Source: Vibrio rumoiensis 1S-45
GTDB lineage: Bacteria > Pseudomonadota > Gammaproteobacteria > Enterobacterales > Vibrionaceae
Assembly: GCF_000286955.2 (NCBI RefSeq)
Contig: NZ_AJYK02000003.1
Location: forward strand, 62,001-126,000
Length of the DNA stretch: 64,000 nucleotides
Direction: 5' to 3'
Shown: in pieces, positions 21,290 to 30,546 of the stretch
How positions within the stretch are numbered: the stretch's first letter is position 1
How the letters are laid out: the number at the start of each line of letters is the position of its first letter
Made by a program: the position numbers and the translations under genes
The notes under the pieces: generated by a model
What the model was told of the DNA's origin: nothing
Database searches by the model: none
The model's input: only the letters and a program-made list of their open reading frames with translations

Positions 21290-23857
21290 TTAAAACAGAC
21301 TGTCGCCGTCGGCATCTTCGGTATAAAGATCGGTTCCACTGTCATCTGACACATACTCAGTGGGTTGGGTGCCAGCATCAAAGTATTCCCACATTGAAGA
21401 ACTATCATTTTTCTTAGTGAGTAAGCCAGAGTTGACATCAATACGCACACGGATGATTCCCGGTGGCAGATCTAATGGTTGCTCTGGTACGCCTTTTAAG
21501 GCTACTTTCATAAAGTCTACCCACGCTGGTTGAGCGGTCGTACCGCCAGACTCACCACCATTGTATTGATCTTTACGGTCAAAGTTAGGGTTAGCTGCAG
21601 TATACCCTAAAGGTCGGTTTGCACCATCAAACCCAACCCATGTACTCGCCACAATGCCTGGGCCATAACCGTTATACCAAGTATCGACAGAATCGTTCGT
21701 TGTACCGGTTTTACCACCGATATCACGACGATCAAGTGCTTGGCCACGCCAGCCGGTACCATTCCAGCCGGTACCATTACTCCAATTACCGCCACCCCAA
21801 ACATTGCTGTACATCATTTGGCGAACCAAGAATGCCGTTTGTGGAGAAATAACTTTTTCTGCATATTTTGGCGCTTCTTGTGTCCCTTTATCATCAATGG
21901 TGATTGGGTCGGAAGAACAATTGCTGGTACAAACGCGAGTTGGATTCGAACGGAACACCAAATCGCCATAAGGGTTATTGACGTGATCGATGTAGAAAGG
22001 TTCGACATAGTAACCACCGTTAGCAAATACCGAAATTCCTTGAGCCATTTTGATAGGCGTTAAACTGCCAGCGCCCAATGCAATCGTTTCAGAGCGAGGC
22101 AATTTATCTCGGTCAAAACCAAAGCGAGGAAGATAATCTAACATATCATCTAAACCGACACGGCGTAGAGTACGTACCGCCATGACGTTTTTAGATTGTG
22201 CTAAGCCTTGACGCAACATGGTTGGGCCTAGGTAAGTCGGTGGTGAGTTTTTCGGTCTCCATGCAGTGCCTTGGCCTTTATCCCACTGGTTGATGGGTGC
22301 ATCGTTTATTAAGGTGGCTAAGGTTAAACCTTTATCCAATGCTGCTGAATAAATGAAAGGCTTAATACTGGAGCCAACTTGTCGATTGGCCATCGTTGCA
22401 CGGTCAAATTTACTGTGTACAAAGTTAAAGCCACCGACTAACGACAATACTGCGCCATCTTCAGGGTTTAACGCGACAAAAGCGGTGTTCACAATGGGCA
22501 CTTGGCTTAACTGCCAAGTCAGGTTTTCATGTGTATCCGCAGCATCTGCCGCTTCTGTACCTGCTTTGGTTAGTAAATTTTCAGTTTCTTCTTCCGCGGG
22601 TTTGTCTTCTAAGACACCCATAGGTCGAACCCAAATCTGGTGCCCTGCTTCTAATATGTCGGTCGCTTTCTTAGGGGCGAAACCTTGGCGTCGGTCATTG
22701 ATATACTTACGAGCCCATTTGATTCCATCCCACTCAATGGTTTGCGTGCCACGGTTTTTAATATAAACCGTTGCTGAGCGTTGAGAAACACTGGTCACTA
22801 ATGCCGGGCGGATTAAACCAAACGTTGGCTGTTTCTTCAGGTAGGCATCCATTTGCTCTTGTGTGAAGGCAGTATCCGTTGCTTTCCAAGCGACAGCTTC
22901 AGGTCCACGGTAGCCATGGCGTTCATCATAACGAAGTAAATTGCCGATAGCTGCTTCATTAGCTGCTTCTTGTAAGTTTGATTTGACGGTAGTGTAAATC
23001 TGCATGCCAGAGCTATATGCTTCTTCACCGTAGCGTTTTACGGCCCATGAACGCGCCAGTTCAGCAACATAAGGTGCATTCACTTCAATGACCGCGCCAT
23101 GATATTCGCCATCAATCGGTTCAGCATCTGCCGCATCAAATTCTTCTTGAGTAATGTACTTTTCTTCAAGCATGCGAAGTAGCACGACATGACGACGTGT
23201 TTTCGCACGATCAATTGAATAGATAGGGTTCATGGTGGAAGGCGCTTTTGGCAGACCAGCAATGATCGCCATTTGCCCTAATGTCAGATCTTTAGGCTCT
23301 TTACCAAAGTAGGTTAAAGAGGCAGCCCCGACACCGTAAGAACGGTAGCCAAGATAAATTTTATTAAGGTATAACTCTAAAATCTCCTGCTTGTTCAGCA
23401 CTTGTTCAATGTGCAACGCAATGAAGATTTCTTTAATTTTACGCATGATCTTTTTGTCATTCGACAAGAAGAAGTTACGTGCAAGTTGCTGAGTAATGGT
23501 ACTCGCCCCTTGTTTGGCCGATCCGGAAATCGCAACCACAACCGCAGCACGTGCAATACCAATAGGGTCAATACCATAGTGTTGATAAAAACGGCTATCT
23601 TCGGTTGCAATGAAAGCTTCCTGCATTTTTAGAGGGATCTCATCCAACTTTAATGGGATGCGTCGTTTTTCACCAAACTGGGCAATTAATTTGCCATCTT
23701 GACTGAAAACCTGCATTGGGGTTTGCAGTTGTACGTCTTTCAATGTTGCGACATCTGGGAGCTGCGGTTTTAGGTAGTAATAGAACCCAAAAATCGTTGT
23801 CACTCCAAGAATCATGCAAATGAATGAAAAAATAAGCAATGGCTTTATGAACTTCAC
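21290..23857 (-). CDS. mrcA: Penicillin-binding protein 1A (bifunctional transglycosylase/transpeptidase)
   Basis: Class A PBP that polymerises and cross-links peptidoglycan on the outer face of the inner membrane. 855 residues. A signal anchor (about 6-27) precedes the glycosyltransferase domain (catalytic Glu in ATEDSRFYQHYG, then QGASTITQQLARNFFL and KIKEIFIALHIE), an OB-like insertion, and the transpeptidase with serine motif GSSIKPF, SKN in AQSKNVMAVR and KTGTTN. The start is GTG 23857 (VKFIKPLL, aligned with E. coli MKFVKYFL) with AGGGAA upstream; an ATG at 23926 is less likely. Between the SKN and KTG motifs the protein has a GTGW duplication from a 15-bp tandem repeat. It diverges from pilM, the conserved arrangement in gammaproteobacteria. 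Confidence 0.95.
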   Translation of the reverse strand: MKFIKPLLIFSFICMILGVTTIFGFYYYLKPQLPDVATLKDVQLQTPMQVFSQDGKLIAQFGEKRRIPLKLDEIPLKMQEAFIATEDSRFYQHYGIDPIGIARAAVVVAISGSAKQGASTITQQLARNFFLSNDKKIMRKIKEIFIALHIEQVLNKQEILELYLNKIYLGYRSYGVGAASLTYFGKEPKDLTLGQMAIIAGLPKAPSTMNPIYSIDRAKTRRHVVLLRMLEEKYITQEEFDAADAEPIDGEYHGAVIEVNAPYVAELARSWAVKRYGEEAYSSGMQIYTTVKSNLQEAANEAAIGNLLRYDERHGYRGPEAVAWKATDTAFTQEQMDAYLKKQPTFGLIRPALVTSVSQRSATVYIKNRGTQTIEWDGIKWARKYINDRRQGFAPKKATDILEAGHQIWVRPMGVLEDKPAEEETENLLTKAGTEAADAADTHENLTWQLSQVPIVNTAFVALNPEDGAVLSLVGGFNFVHSKFDRATMANRQVGSSIKPFIYSAALDKGLTLATLINDAPINQWDKGQGTAWRPKNSPPTYLGPTMLRQGLAQSKNVMAVRTLRRVGLDDMLDYLPRFGFDRDKLPRSETIALGAGSLTPIKMAQGISVFANGGYYVEPFYIDHVNNPYGDLVFRSNPTRVCTSNCSSDPITIDDKGTQEAPKYAEKVISPQTAFLVRQMMYSNVWGGGNWSNGTGWNGTGWRGQALDRRDIGGKTGTTNDSVDTWYNGYGPGIVASTWVGFDGANRPLGYTAANPNFDRKDQYNGGESGGTTAQPAWVDFMKVALKGVPEQPLDLPPGIIRVRIDVNSGLLTKKNDSSSMWEYFDAGTQPTEYVSDDSGTDLYTEDADGDSLF
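21749..21778. repeat. 15-bp perfect tandem duplication inside mrcA
   Basis: CCAGCCGGTACCATT occurs twice back to back (21749-21763, 21764-21778). On the coding strand it duplicates five residues (NGTGW-type). The reading frame is kept. Confidence 0.9.
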
Positions 23858-24029
23858 CGGATATTCCCTGATTGAATGAGGATGTGTCGATATAAACACC
23901 TGTACAGTAGGTGCATATATTAGCATACAGCTAAAAAATTGCGTTCTTAACTTTTGAGTTATTTAAATCAATTTGTTTATTAATCCAACCTTTTTAGAGT
24001 GATTATTCCTCTAGCTGGAGCCTTGTAAT

Positions 24030-25076
24030 ATGGGTAAATCTTTAGTCACAGGTATCGATATCGGTCACCACAGTATTAAAGCTGTGGTTATGAAACCCGC
24101 AGGAGAACTGTTTGAACTGGTCAGTTACACGGAAGTACCAGCAACAGGGGCTATTTTTTCAGAAAACCATACCTTCGATCATCAAGGCATTGTCAAAAAA
24201 CTCAAAGAGTTGAAAAAACAATTACCCATGATGACTCGTAATGTCGTGCTTGCCGTTCCGGATAATGCCGTTATCAGTAAAGTATTGCACATCGATAGCG
24301 AACTTGATGACAGAGAAAAAGAATTTGCCATTCATCAAGTGTTTGGTCAGCAATCGCCATTTCCAGTGGAAGATCTCAGCCTAGATTATGTCAAGGTTGA
24401 ACAAGAAACCTTAAAACGCTCTCCAACGGCGACCTATCAAGTTTATGCCACTCGAAAAGAAGTGATTGAAAGCCGTGTCGATGCGGTAAAAAAATCCGGA
24501 TTTAAACCTTTGGTGATGGATATTCAAGCTCATGGCTTATTGCGAGTATGGCAATTGGCGGCGAAATTGGATGAGCCTAAGAAAAATTGGCTATTGGTTG
24601 ATATCGGCTTAACGCAAACTTCGATTTGTATCATGCCGCAAGGTCGTCCTGCTTATTATAAAGATCTGCCTTTTGGTACTCAGTCGATGGAAGCCAATGC
24701 TCTGGCTTCTTCTGGTGTGAATGAGCCACAGTTAAATCCAGATCAAGACGTCACCCACACCATTAACGATCAATCCGATGAATTTGCGACCGATCTTGCT
24801 GAAAGATTAACGCGCCAAATTAGCTTGTATGGTTCGGTTAATCAGCAACAAAAAATTGAAGGCTTGTGGATCACTGGCGGTGGGGCGTGCTTGCTTGGTA
24901 TTGATGAAATGTTGTCGCAACAACTTGCTTTACCGGTTGAAATCCTTGACCCACTGCAACTTCTTCAAGGTAAGTATAAAAAAAATAAAGACGGTTTGGA
25001 GGCGTGCACATTTAGTGTTGCCGCTGGTTTGGCAATACGTGGCCTTCAGTGGGAAAGGGGGGATCATGTTGCATGA
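24030..25076 (+). CDS. pilM: Type IV pilus assembly protein PilM
   Basis: Cytoplasmic actin-like protein that binds the N-terminus of PilN and links the pilus alignment complex to the motor. 348 residues with the actin/FtsA-type nucleotide-binding fold: VTGIDIGHHSIKAVV near the N-terminus, LLVDIGLTQTSICI (phosphate 2 region) near 190, and WITGGGACLLGIDEML near 290. First gene of pilMNOPQ, divergent from mrcA. The ATG is preceded by a GGAG ribosome site about 10 nt upstream. The next gene overlaps its end by 11 bases. Confidence 0.95.
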   Translation: MGKSLVTGIDIGHHSIKAVVMKPAGELFELVSYTEVPATGAIFSENHTFDHQGIVKKLKELKKQLPMMTRNVVLAVPDNAVISKVLHIDSELDDREKEFAIHQVFGQQSPFPVEDLSLDYVKVEQETLKRSPTATYQVYATRKEVIESRVDAVKKSGFKPLVMDIQAHGLLRVWQLAAKLDEPKKNWLLVDIGLTQTSICIMPQGRPAYYKDLPFGTQSMEANALASSGVNEPQLNPDQDVTHTINDQSDEFATDLAERLTRQISLYGSVNQQQKIEGLWITGGGACLLGIDEMLSQQLALPVEILDPLQLLQGKYKKNKDGLEACTFSVAAGLAIRGLQWERGDHVA

Positions 25077-25656
25077 TATTAACCTGCTGCCGTGGCGGGA
25101 AGAAAAGCGAGCAGAATACAAACAACGTTTCTATGGAATGGTGGTTTTAGGCGTATTACTTGCTGTTGCGTTGCAATGGTTTGGGAGCTTGTACATAGAC
25201 CATTTGAAATCCAAGCAACAAAGCCGCAACCAAGAGTTAAAAACTTATATTACTAAGCTTGATAAACAATTGGTTAATTTAAAAGAGATTGAAGCAAAAC
25301 ATAAATCCATTTTAACGCGCTTACAGTTGGTAGAGTCTCTGCAAAATGAGCGTAACAAGACTACTGACTTTATGAATTTGATGCCGGACTTAGTACCTGA
25401 AGGGGTGTATGTCGACAAAATTAAAATGAATGGTCGAGATATTGAAATGTCTGGGGTGAGCGATAGCACCTCACGCTTAGCAACCATGTTGGATAACTTT
25501 GAAAGTTCGCATTGGTTATCGGAAGTGGAAATGCATTCCATTATTTCAGGCAAAGTTTTATTTGGTAAGAAATTCCAGAGCTTCAAATTATCGTTTCGTT
25601 TTGCTCCGGCTGAAACGGATTTAGATGTGGAAACTGCGGCTAAGGGGGCTAAGTAA
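25066..25656 (+). CDS. pilN: Type IV pilus assembly protein PilN
   Basis: Inner-membrane bitopic protein of the pilus alignment subcomplex. 196 residues. The N-terminal cytoplasmic motif HDINLLPWREEKR, which docks into PilM, is followed by one membrane segment (about 22-45), a coiled-coil stretch (about 50-95) and a ferredoxin-like periplasmic domain. ATG 25066 follows AAGGGGGG and overlaps the last 11 bases of pilM; the open frame extends much further up, but only inside pilM. The stop overlaps the pilO start (TAATG). Confidence 0.94.
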   Translation: MLHDINLLPWREEKRAEYKQRFYGMVVLGVLLAVALQWFGSLYIDHLKSKQQSRNQELKTYITKLDKQLVNLKEIEAKHKSILTRLQLVESLQNERNKTTDFMNLMPDLVPEGVYVDKIKMNGRDIEMSGVSDSTSRLATMLDNFESSHWLSEVEMHSIISGKVLFGKKFQSFKLSFRFAPAETDLDVETAAKGAK

Positions 25657-26240
25657 TGGTCGACTTTCGAGATTTAGATTTTGATGACATGCCCGAGTGG
25701 CCGTTATTACCTCAATTGTTAGCAATTGGTGCGCTAATTCTAGTTCTTCAAGTGGTTGGGGTGTGGTTTTATCTGGTTCCGCAACATGATGAGCTGGAGC
25801 AAATCCGCCAACAAGAAGTTACGCTAAAAAGCTCTGTCCGTATTAAAGCCGCAAAAGTTGCCGCCTTGCCGCAACTGCAAGCGCAATTGGATGAGCTAAA
25901 TACTCGTTATGAATACTTATTGAAACAATTGCCGGTGCAAAAAGAATTGGCAAGCATGTTGTCGTCTGTAAATGACTTGGGAATTAAAAGTGATTTGAAT
26001 TTTACTCGTGTGGATTGGGGTGAGAAACAAGTACAAGAATTCTTATATCGATTACCTCTTAATATTGAGCTCACAGGGGCGTATGACAATATCGGACAGT
26101 TCTCAGAAGCGATTGCTAAGTTGCCTCGAATTATTAGTTTGCATGATGTCGATTTTCAACGTGTCAGTCAGGAAAGTAGCACGCTGCACTTTCGTGTAAG
26201 AGCTTACACCTATCAGTTTAAGCCGGAGGAAACCAAATGA
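25656..26240 (+). CDS. pilO: Type IV pilus assembly protein PilO
   Basis: Partner of PilN in the inner-membrane alignment complex. 194 residues: a short acidic cytoplasmic N-terminus, one membrane segment (about 20-43), a coiled coil (about 45-90) and a periplasmic domain with YLYRLPLNIELTGAYDNIGQF-like sequence typical of PilO (core LNIELTGAYDNIGQF). The start overlaps the pilN stop by one base, and its end overlaps pilP by four (ATGA). Confidence 0.94.
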   Translation: MVDFRDLDFDDMPEWPLLPQLLAIGALILVLQVVGVWFYLVPQHDELEQIRQQEVTLKSSVRIKAAKVAALPQLQAQLDELNTRYEYLLKQLPVQKELASMLSSVNDLGIKSDLNFTRVDWGEKQVQEFLYRLPLNIELTGAYDNIGQFSEAIAKLPRIISLHDVDFQRVSQESSTLHFRVRAYTYQFKPEETK

Positions 26241-26749
26241 TAAAGCGCACTTGGATTCTTCTACCACTTAGCTTACTGGCAGGGTGTGAGAGCTCAGATG
26301 ACTCGATTAAAACCTTTATCACTCAGGTTGAAAATCAATCCCGTAAAGACATTGCACAATTAGAACCGGAGCAACCGTTCGTGGCCACAATCTTCACAGC
26401 AAACCATGACCGTTCTCCATTTGTGCTGCCTGAAGTCGCCATAATTGCTAATCAGCCAAGGTTAAAGCAAAACTGTTGGCAGCCAGGGCAGCGCAGTAAA
26501 ACCGGGCCACTTGAGAAATTCCCACTCGAGCAATTGAACTTGCGAGGGGTTATGGGAAGTAAAGGCAAGGTTTCTGGTTTAGTTCAAACACCGCAAGGTA
26601 CCGTGTTAAAAGTTCAACAAGGTGAATACGTTGGCTTGAACAATGGCAAGGTAGCTGAAGTGACATCGCAATATATTTTGATAAAGGAAACCTTACCGGA
26701 TGGTTTGGGGTGTTGGCAGCAGCGAAACGTTAAGTTAGCTCTGAAATAA
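26237..26749 (+). CDS. pilP: Type IV pilus assembly lipoprotein PilP
   Basis: 170-residue inner-membrane lipoprotein connecting PilN/PilO to the secretin PilQ. A lipobox LLAGC places the acylated cysteine at about residue 17 after a short signal peptide. The C-terminal HR-type beta domain is recognisable from LEQLNLRGVMG and VLKVQQGEYVGLNNGKV. The start overlaps the pilO stop (ATGA). Confidence 0.93.
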   Translation: MIKRTWILLPLSLLAGCESSDDSIKTFITQVENQSRKDIAQLEPEQPFVATIFTANHDRSPFVLPEVAIIANQPRLKQNCWQPGQRSKTGPLEKFPLEQLNLRGVMGSKGKVSGLVQTPQGTVLKVQQGEYVGLNNGKVAEVTSQYILIKETLPDGLGCWQQRNVKLALK

Positions 26750-26785
26750 AGCACAAACGTGAATATAATAATTGAGTATTAAATT

Positions 26786-28570
26786 ATGCATAAAGGATTA
26801 ACGCGTACAGGTTTGAGCCGCCCACTTGCTTTGATATCAAGCGGTATTATGGCTTGTTTATTATTAACTGGACAGACTGCGTTTGCTGCCACGACAACGA
26901 CTGATTCCGTTCCAACTACAACTCAAAATGCATCTAAAAATGAGAGTTTTTCAAATGAATTCTTAGGGTTGGATTTTCGACTAAATAAAGAAAAAGAAGG
27001 GGTGATCATCGTTAAACTCTCCTCGTCGGCTTCAGCTGTTGATATCAAACAAAATAGCCAAGGCCTTAATATTGAGCTGATCAAAACGAAGGTGAGTGAC
27101 GATAACTTATATGTGATCGACGTGAAGGATTTTTCTACCTCGGTGAGTACGGTTGAAGTTTTTCGTGACGATCAAAATACTCGCCTTCAAGCAGCGATAA
27201 GTGGCAAATTTACTTATGACTACCGCTTAAAAGGTAAATTATTAGAAATTACGATTACGGAAGTTAAACCCAAGGAAATCAGCAGCTCACCTAAACAAAA
27301 GAATGCTTTAGATGCTAAAAATAAGCTGATTTCAATTAACTTCCAAGATATTCCAGTTCGAAATGTCTTGCAGTTAATTGCTGATTATAATGGCTTTAAC
27401 TTGGTCGTATCTGACTCGGTAACCGGTAATTTAACTTTGCGTTTGGATGATGTTCCTTGGCAACAAGTGCTTGATATTATTTTACAAGCAAAGGGGCTTG
27501 ATAAGCGCGTTGAAGGTAACGTTGTGCTAGTAGCGCCAAAAGCCGAATTGGATGAGCAACAAAAAGTGCGCTTAGAGCAAGCTCGAATGGAAGAAGAGTT
27601 GGGCGATTTAAGTTCAGAGTTGTTGCAAATTAACTTTGCCAAAGCTTCAGACATTGCCATGATGATTGGCGGTGAAGGTGAAGTGAGCATGCTGACCAGT
27701 CGAGGTAATATTACCGTTGATGAACGTACGAACTCATTATTAATTCGCGATTTAGCGACAAACATCGAGATCATCAAAGGCATTGTTGAATCGTTAGATA
27801 TTCCGGTTAAACAAGTGCAAATTGAAGCGCGTATCGTGACCGTTAACGAAGGGAATATGCAAGACCTTGGTATTCGTTGGGGAGTTGCTGAAACGAATGG
27901 ATCTTTCTCCACCGCAGGTAGTATTGAAAGTACCGTGGTGCAAGGTGGGGCATCAACTGGAGATACTATCGGCATTGATGATTTCCTTAACGTGAACTTA
28001 GCCGCGACCAGTGCGAATGCCTCTAGCATTGCTTTCCAAGTGGCGAAATTAAGCTCAGGAACCTTATTGGATTTAGAACTTTCTGCGCTGCAAGCCGAGT
28101 CGAAAGCAGAAATCATTTCTAGCCCTCGTTTAATTACCACTAATAAACAACCGGCTTACATTGAACAAGGTAGTGAAATCCCTTATTTAGAAGCTTCTTC
28201 CAGTGGCGCTACATCGGTTAGCTTTAAAAAAGCGGTGCTAAGTTTAAAGGTAACGCCACAGATCACGCCTGATAACCGCTTGGTATTGGATTTGAGTGTT
28301 ACTCAAGATAGACCGGGTGCCGTGGTGAAAACCGGCGATGGTGAAGCTGTGTCAATTGATACTCAGCGCATCGGCACTCAAGTGCTTGTGGATAATGGCG
28401 AAACGGTGGTTTTAGGTGGTATTTATCAGCATTCGGTACAAACCAGTGTGGATAAAGTGCCATTACTTGGCGATATTCCATATTTAGGCGCTTTGTTCCG
28501 TCGTAGCTATGAGAATCATGGTAAGAGTGAGCTGTTGATCTTCGTAACGCCTAAGGTGATCTTACAGTAA
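26786..28570 (+). CDS. pilQ: Type IV pilus secretin PilQ
   Basis: Outer-membrane secretin through which the pilus fibre passes. 594 residues. The signal peptide is about residues 1-34 (cleavage near AFA/ATT). Next come a single AMIN-type domain (about 55-155), an N0/STN domain (ISINFQDIPVRNVLQLIADY), an N1 domain, and the secretin pore with VQIEARIVTVNEGNMQDLGI and the terminal VPLLGDIPYLGALFRR. It starts 36 bp after pilP. This is the chromosomal pilMNOPQ cluster, not the MSHA locus, judged from gene order. Confidence 0.95.
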   Translation: MHKGLTRTGLSRPLALISSGIMACLLLTGQTAFAATTTTDSVPTTTQNASKNESFSNEFLGLDFRLNKEKEGVIIVKLSSSASAVDIKQNSQGLNIELIKTKVSDDNLYVIDVKDFSTSVSTVEVFRDDQNTRLQAAISGKFTYDYRLKGKLLEITITEVKPKEISSSPKQKNALDAKNKLISINFQDIPVRNVLQLIADYNGFNLVVSDSVTGNLTLRLDDVPWQQVLDIILQAKGLDKRVEGNVVLVAPKAELDEQQKVRLEQARMEEELGDLSSELLQINFAKASDIAMMIGGEGEVSMLTSRGNITVDERTNSLLIRDLATNIEIIKGIVESLDIPVKQVQIEARIVTVNEGNMQDLGIRWGVAETNGSFSTAGSIESTVVQGGASTGDTIGIDDFLNVNLAATSANASSIAFQVAKLSSGTLLDLELSALQAESKAEIISSPRLITTNKQPAYIEQGSEIPYLEASSSGATSVSFKKAVLSLKVTPQITPDNRLVLDLSVTQDRPGAVVKTGDGEAVSIDTQRIGTQVLVDNGETVVLGGIYQHSVQTSVDKVPLLGDIPYLGALFRRSYENHGKSELLIFVTPKVILQ

Positions 28571-28659
28571 AAAATGGGCTTAGAGTGTCGCTTTGAATGT
28601 GCTTGAATATGCAGATTCTGAGATTAAATACATTCTAAGTGAAATTAAAGTTGCATTAG

Positions 28660-28721
28660 TGGCACCATACTTAGATAATTTCAGGTCTGATCACGAATTA
28701 TCTGTGAGGAATTTGGTGCCA
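28660..28721. repeat. Nested inverted repeat between pilQ and aroK
   Basis: Outer arms TGGCACCA (28660-28667) and TGGTGCCA (28714-28721), inner arms AGATAATT (28673-28680) and AATTATCT (28696-28703). Together they can form a two-part hairpin about 100 bp before aroK. No U tract follows. The gap 28571-28820 holds no gene I can support. Confidence 0.65.
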
Positions 28722-28820
28722 CAATGATGTCTGACTTAGCCTGCGCTTGAATTTAAGTGTGAGTGTGAGAGCGATATCGGATGGCAATTTCATTAAATTA
28801 ACGTTGAATTACTGCTAAAC

Positions 28821-29339
28821 ATGGCCGAAAAACGCAATATTTTTCTTGTTGGCCCAATGGGCGCCGGCAAAAGTACAATTGGTAGACATCTAGCTCAGCA
28901 GCTGCACATGGAGTTTTTAGATTCTGATACGGTTATTGAGCACAGAACTGGTGCTGACATCAGTTGGGTATTTGATGTTGAAGGTGAAGAAGGCTTCCGC
29001 GTTCGCGAAGAAGCTGTAATTGATGATTTAACCCAAGAACAAGGTATCGTACTGGCGACCGGTGGTGGCTCAGTAAAAAGCAAAGATAATCGCAATCGTT
29101 TATCAGCTCGCGGTGTTGTTGTGTATCTTGAAACGACGATTGAAAAGCAATTAGCACGTACGAATCGTGATAAAAAGCGTCCATTACTTCAAACGGATCA
29201 ACCACGTGAAGTGTTAGAAGCTTTAGCACAAGAACGTAATCCGCTTTATGAAGAAATTGCCGATTATACGGTACGTACTGATGATCAAAGTGCAAAAGTT
29301 GTCGCTAATCTTATTGTTAAAATGCTAGAAGAAAACTAG
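28821..29339 (+). CDS. aroK: Shikimate kinase I AroK
   Basis: Phosphorylates shikimate at the 3-hydroxyl with ATP in the chorismate pathway. 172 residues. The Walker A motif is [11 protein letters not shown] (about 11-21), the shikimate-binding region includes [10 protein letters not shown] and ATGGGSV, and the lid lies around [12 protein letters not shown]. Paired with aroB 24 bp downstream, as in E. coli and Vibrio. Confidence 0.97.
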   Translation: MAEKRNIFLVGPMGAGKSTIGRHLAQQLHMEFLDSDTVIEHRTGADISWVFDVEGEEGFRVREEAVIDDLTQEQGIVLATGGGSVKSKDNRNRLSARGVVVYLETTIEKQLARTNRDKKRPLLQTDQPREVLEALAQERNPLYEEIADYTVRTDDQSAKVVANLIVKMLEEN

Positions 29340-29363
29340 CCTACAGCTTAGGAGACCCAAACC

Positions 29364-30449
29364 ATGGAACGGATAAACGTGGATCTCGGTGAGCGCAGCT
29401 ATCCTATCTCTATTGGCGCTGGATTATTAACTAATCCAGCGCTTTTCTCACATCTTAAAGCAAAACAAAAAGTGGTTGTGATTAGCAATGAAACGGTCGC
29501 ACCGCTTTATGCTGATCGCCTCATCACTACATTGCAAGCACTTGAATGCCAAGTGGATTTGCTAACGCTACCGGATGGTGAGCAATACAAGAGCCTAGAA
29601 ACCTTTAATACTATTATGAGCTATTTACTGGAAGGTAATTATAGCCGTGATGTGGTGTTAGTGGCTCTTGGTGGCGGTGTTATTGGGGATTTAGTTGGGT
29701 TTGCTGCCGCTTGCTATCAGCGTGGTGTCGATTTTATTCAAGTACCAACCACATTATTGTCTCAAGTTGACTCTTCTGTTGGGGGGAAAACAGCGGTAAA
29801 TCATCCTTTAGGTAAAAATATGATTGGGGCTTTTTATCAGCCTAAATCTGTCATTATTGATACCGATTGCCTTGATACATTACCCGATCGAGAATTCGCA
29901 GCAGGGATGGCTGAAGTGATTAAATACGGCATTATTATTGATGCTGATTTCTTTACTTGGTTAGAAGAGAATGTGCAGAAGTTGGTTGAGTTGGATAATG
30001 CAACTTTATGCTATGCCATTGCGCGCTGTTGCCAAATTAAAGCGGATGTCGTCGCCGCAGATGAAAAAGAGTCGGGTGTTCGTGCATTGCTTAACTTAGG
30101 CCACACTTACGGGCATGCTATTGAAGCTGAAATGGGTTATGGCAACTGGTTACATGGTGAGGCGGTTGCTGCTGGAACAATGATGGCAGCCAAAACATCA
30201 CTGTTACGAGGTTTGCTTACTCAACAACAAGTTGAACGTATACAAACTTTGTTAGTGAGAGCTCAATTGCCGATTCATACTCCTGAAACCATGAGCTATG
30301 ATGATTTTATTAAGCATATGATGCGAGATAAAAAAGTCCTTGCTGGTCAATTACGCCTTATTTTACCAACCGGTATTGGAAGTGCGGAAGTGTTAGCGAA
30401 TACCAGTGATGATATGATTGCTAAAGCGATTGAAGATTGTCGTCAATAA
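29364..30449 (+). CDS. aroB: 3-dehydroquinate synthase AroB
   Basis: NAD+-requiring, metal-dependent cyclisation of DAHP to 3-dehydroquinate, second step of aromatic synthesis. 361 residues. Features include the NAD-binding [16 protein letters not shown], the [21 protein letters not shown] block, and metal ligands in [18 protein letters not shown] and WLHGEAV. Start follows AGGAGACC. Its neighbour damX follows after 97 bp without a visible terminator. Confidence 0.97.
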   Translation: MERINVDLGERSYPISIGAGLLTNPALFSHLKAKQKVVVISNETVAPLYADRLITTLQALECQVDLLTLPDGEQYKSLETFNTIMSYLLEGNYSRDVVLVALGGGVIGDLVGFAAACYQRGVDFIQVPTTLLSQVDSSVGGKTAVNHPLGKNMIGAFYQPKSVIIDTDCLDTLPDREFAAGMAEVIKYGIIIDADFFTWLEENVQKLVELDNATLCYAIARCCQIKADVVAADEKESGVRALLNLGHTYGHAIEAEMGYGNWLHGEAVAAGTMMAAKTSLLRGLLTQQQVERIQTLLVRAQLPIHTPETMSYDDFIKHMMRDKKVLAGQLRLILPTGIGSAEVLANTSDDMIAKAIEDCRQ

Positions 30450-30546
30450 ATGGCTTATTTCTTTGGATTTACTGACATAAGTAAATGTTTAGCATGATAT
30501 TTTTAGCGTAATATGATGGTTTTTCTTTGTTAGGATAGGGGTGAAA

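Noticed and set aside
27385..28140. A 251-codon open frame on the minus strand inside pilQ
   Set aside because: It lies wholly opposite a strongly conserved secretin gene, has no family resemblance and no ribosome site; it is a shadow of pilQ codon use.
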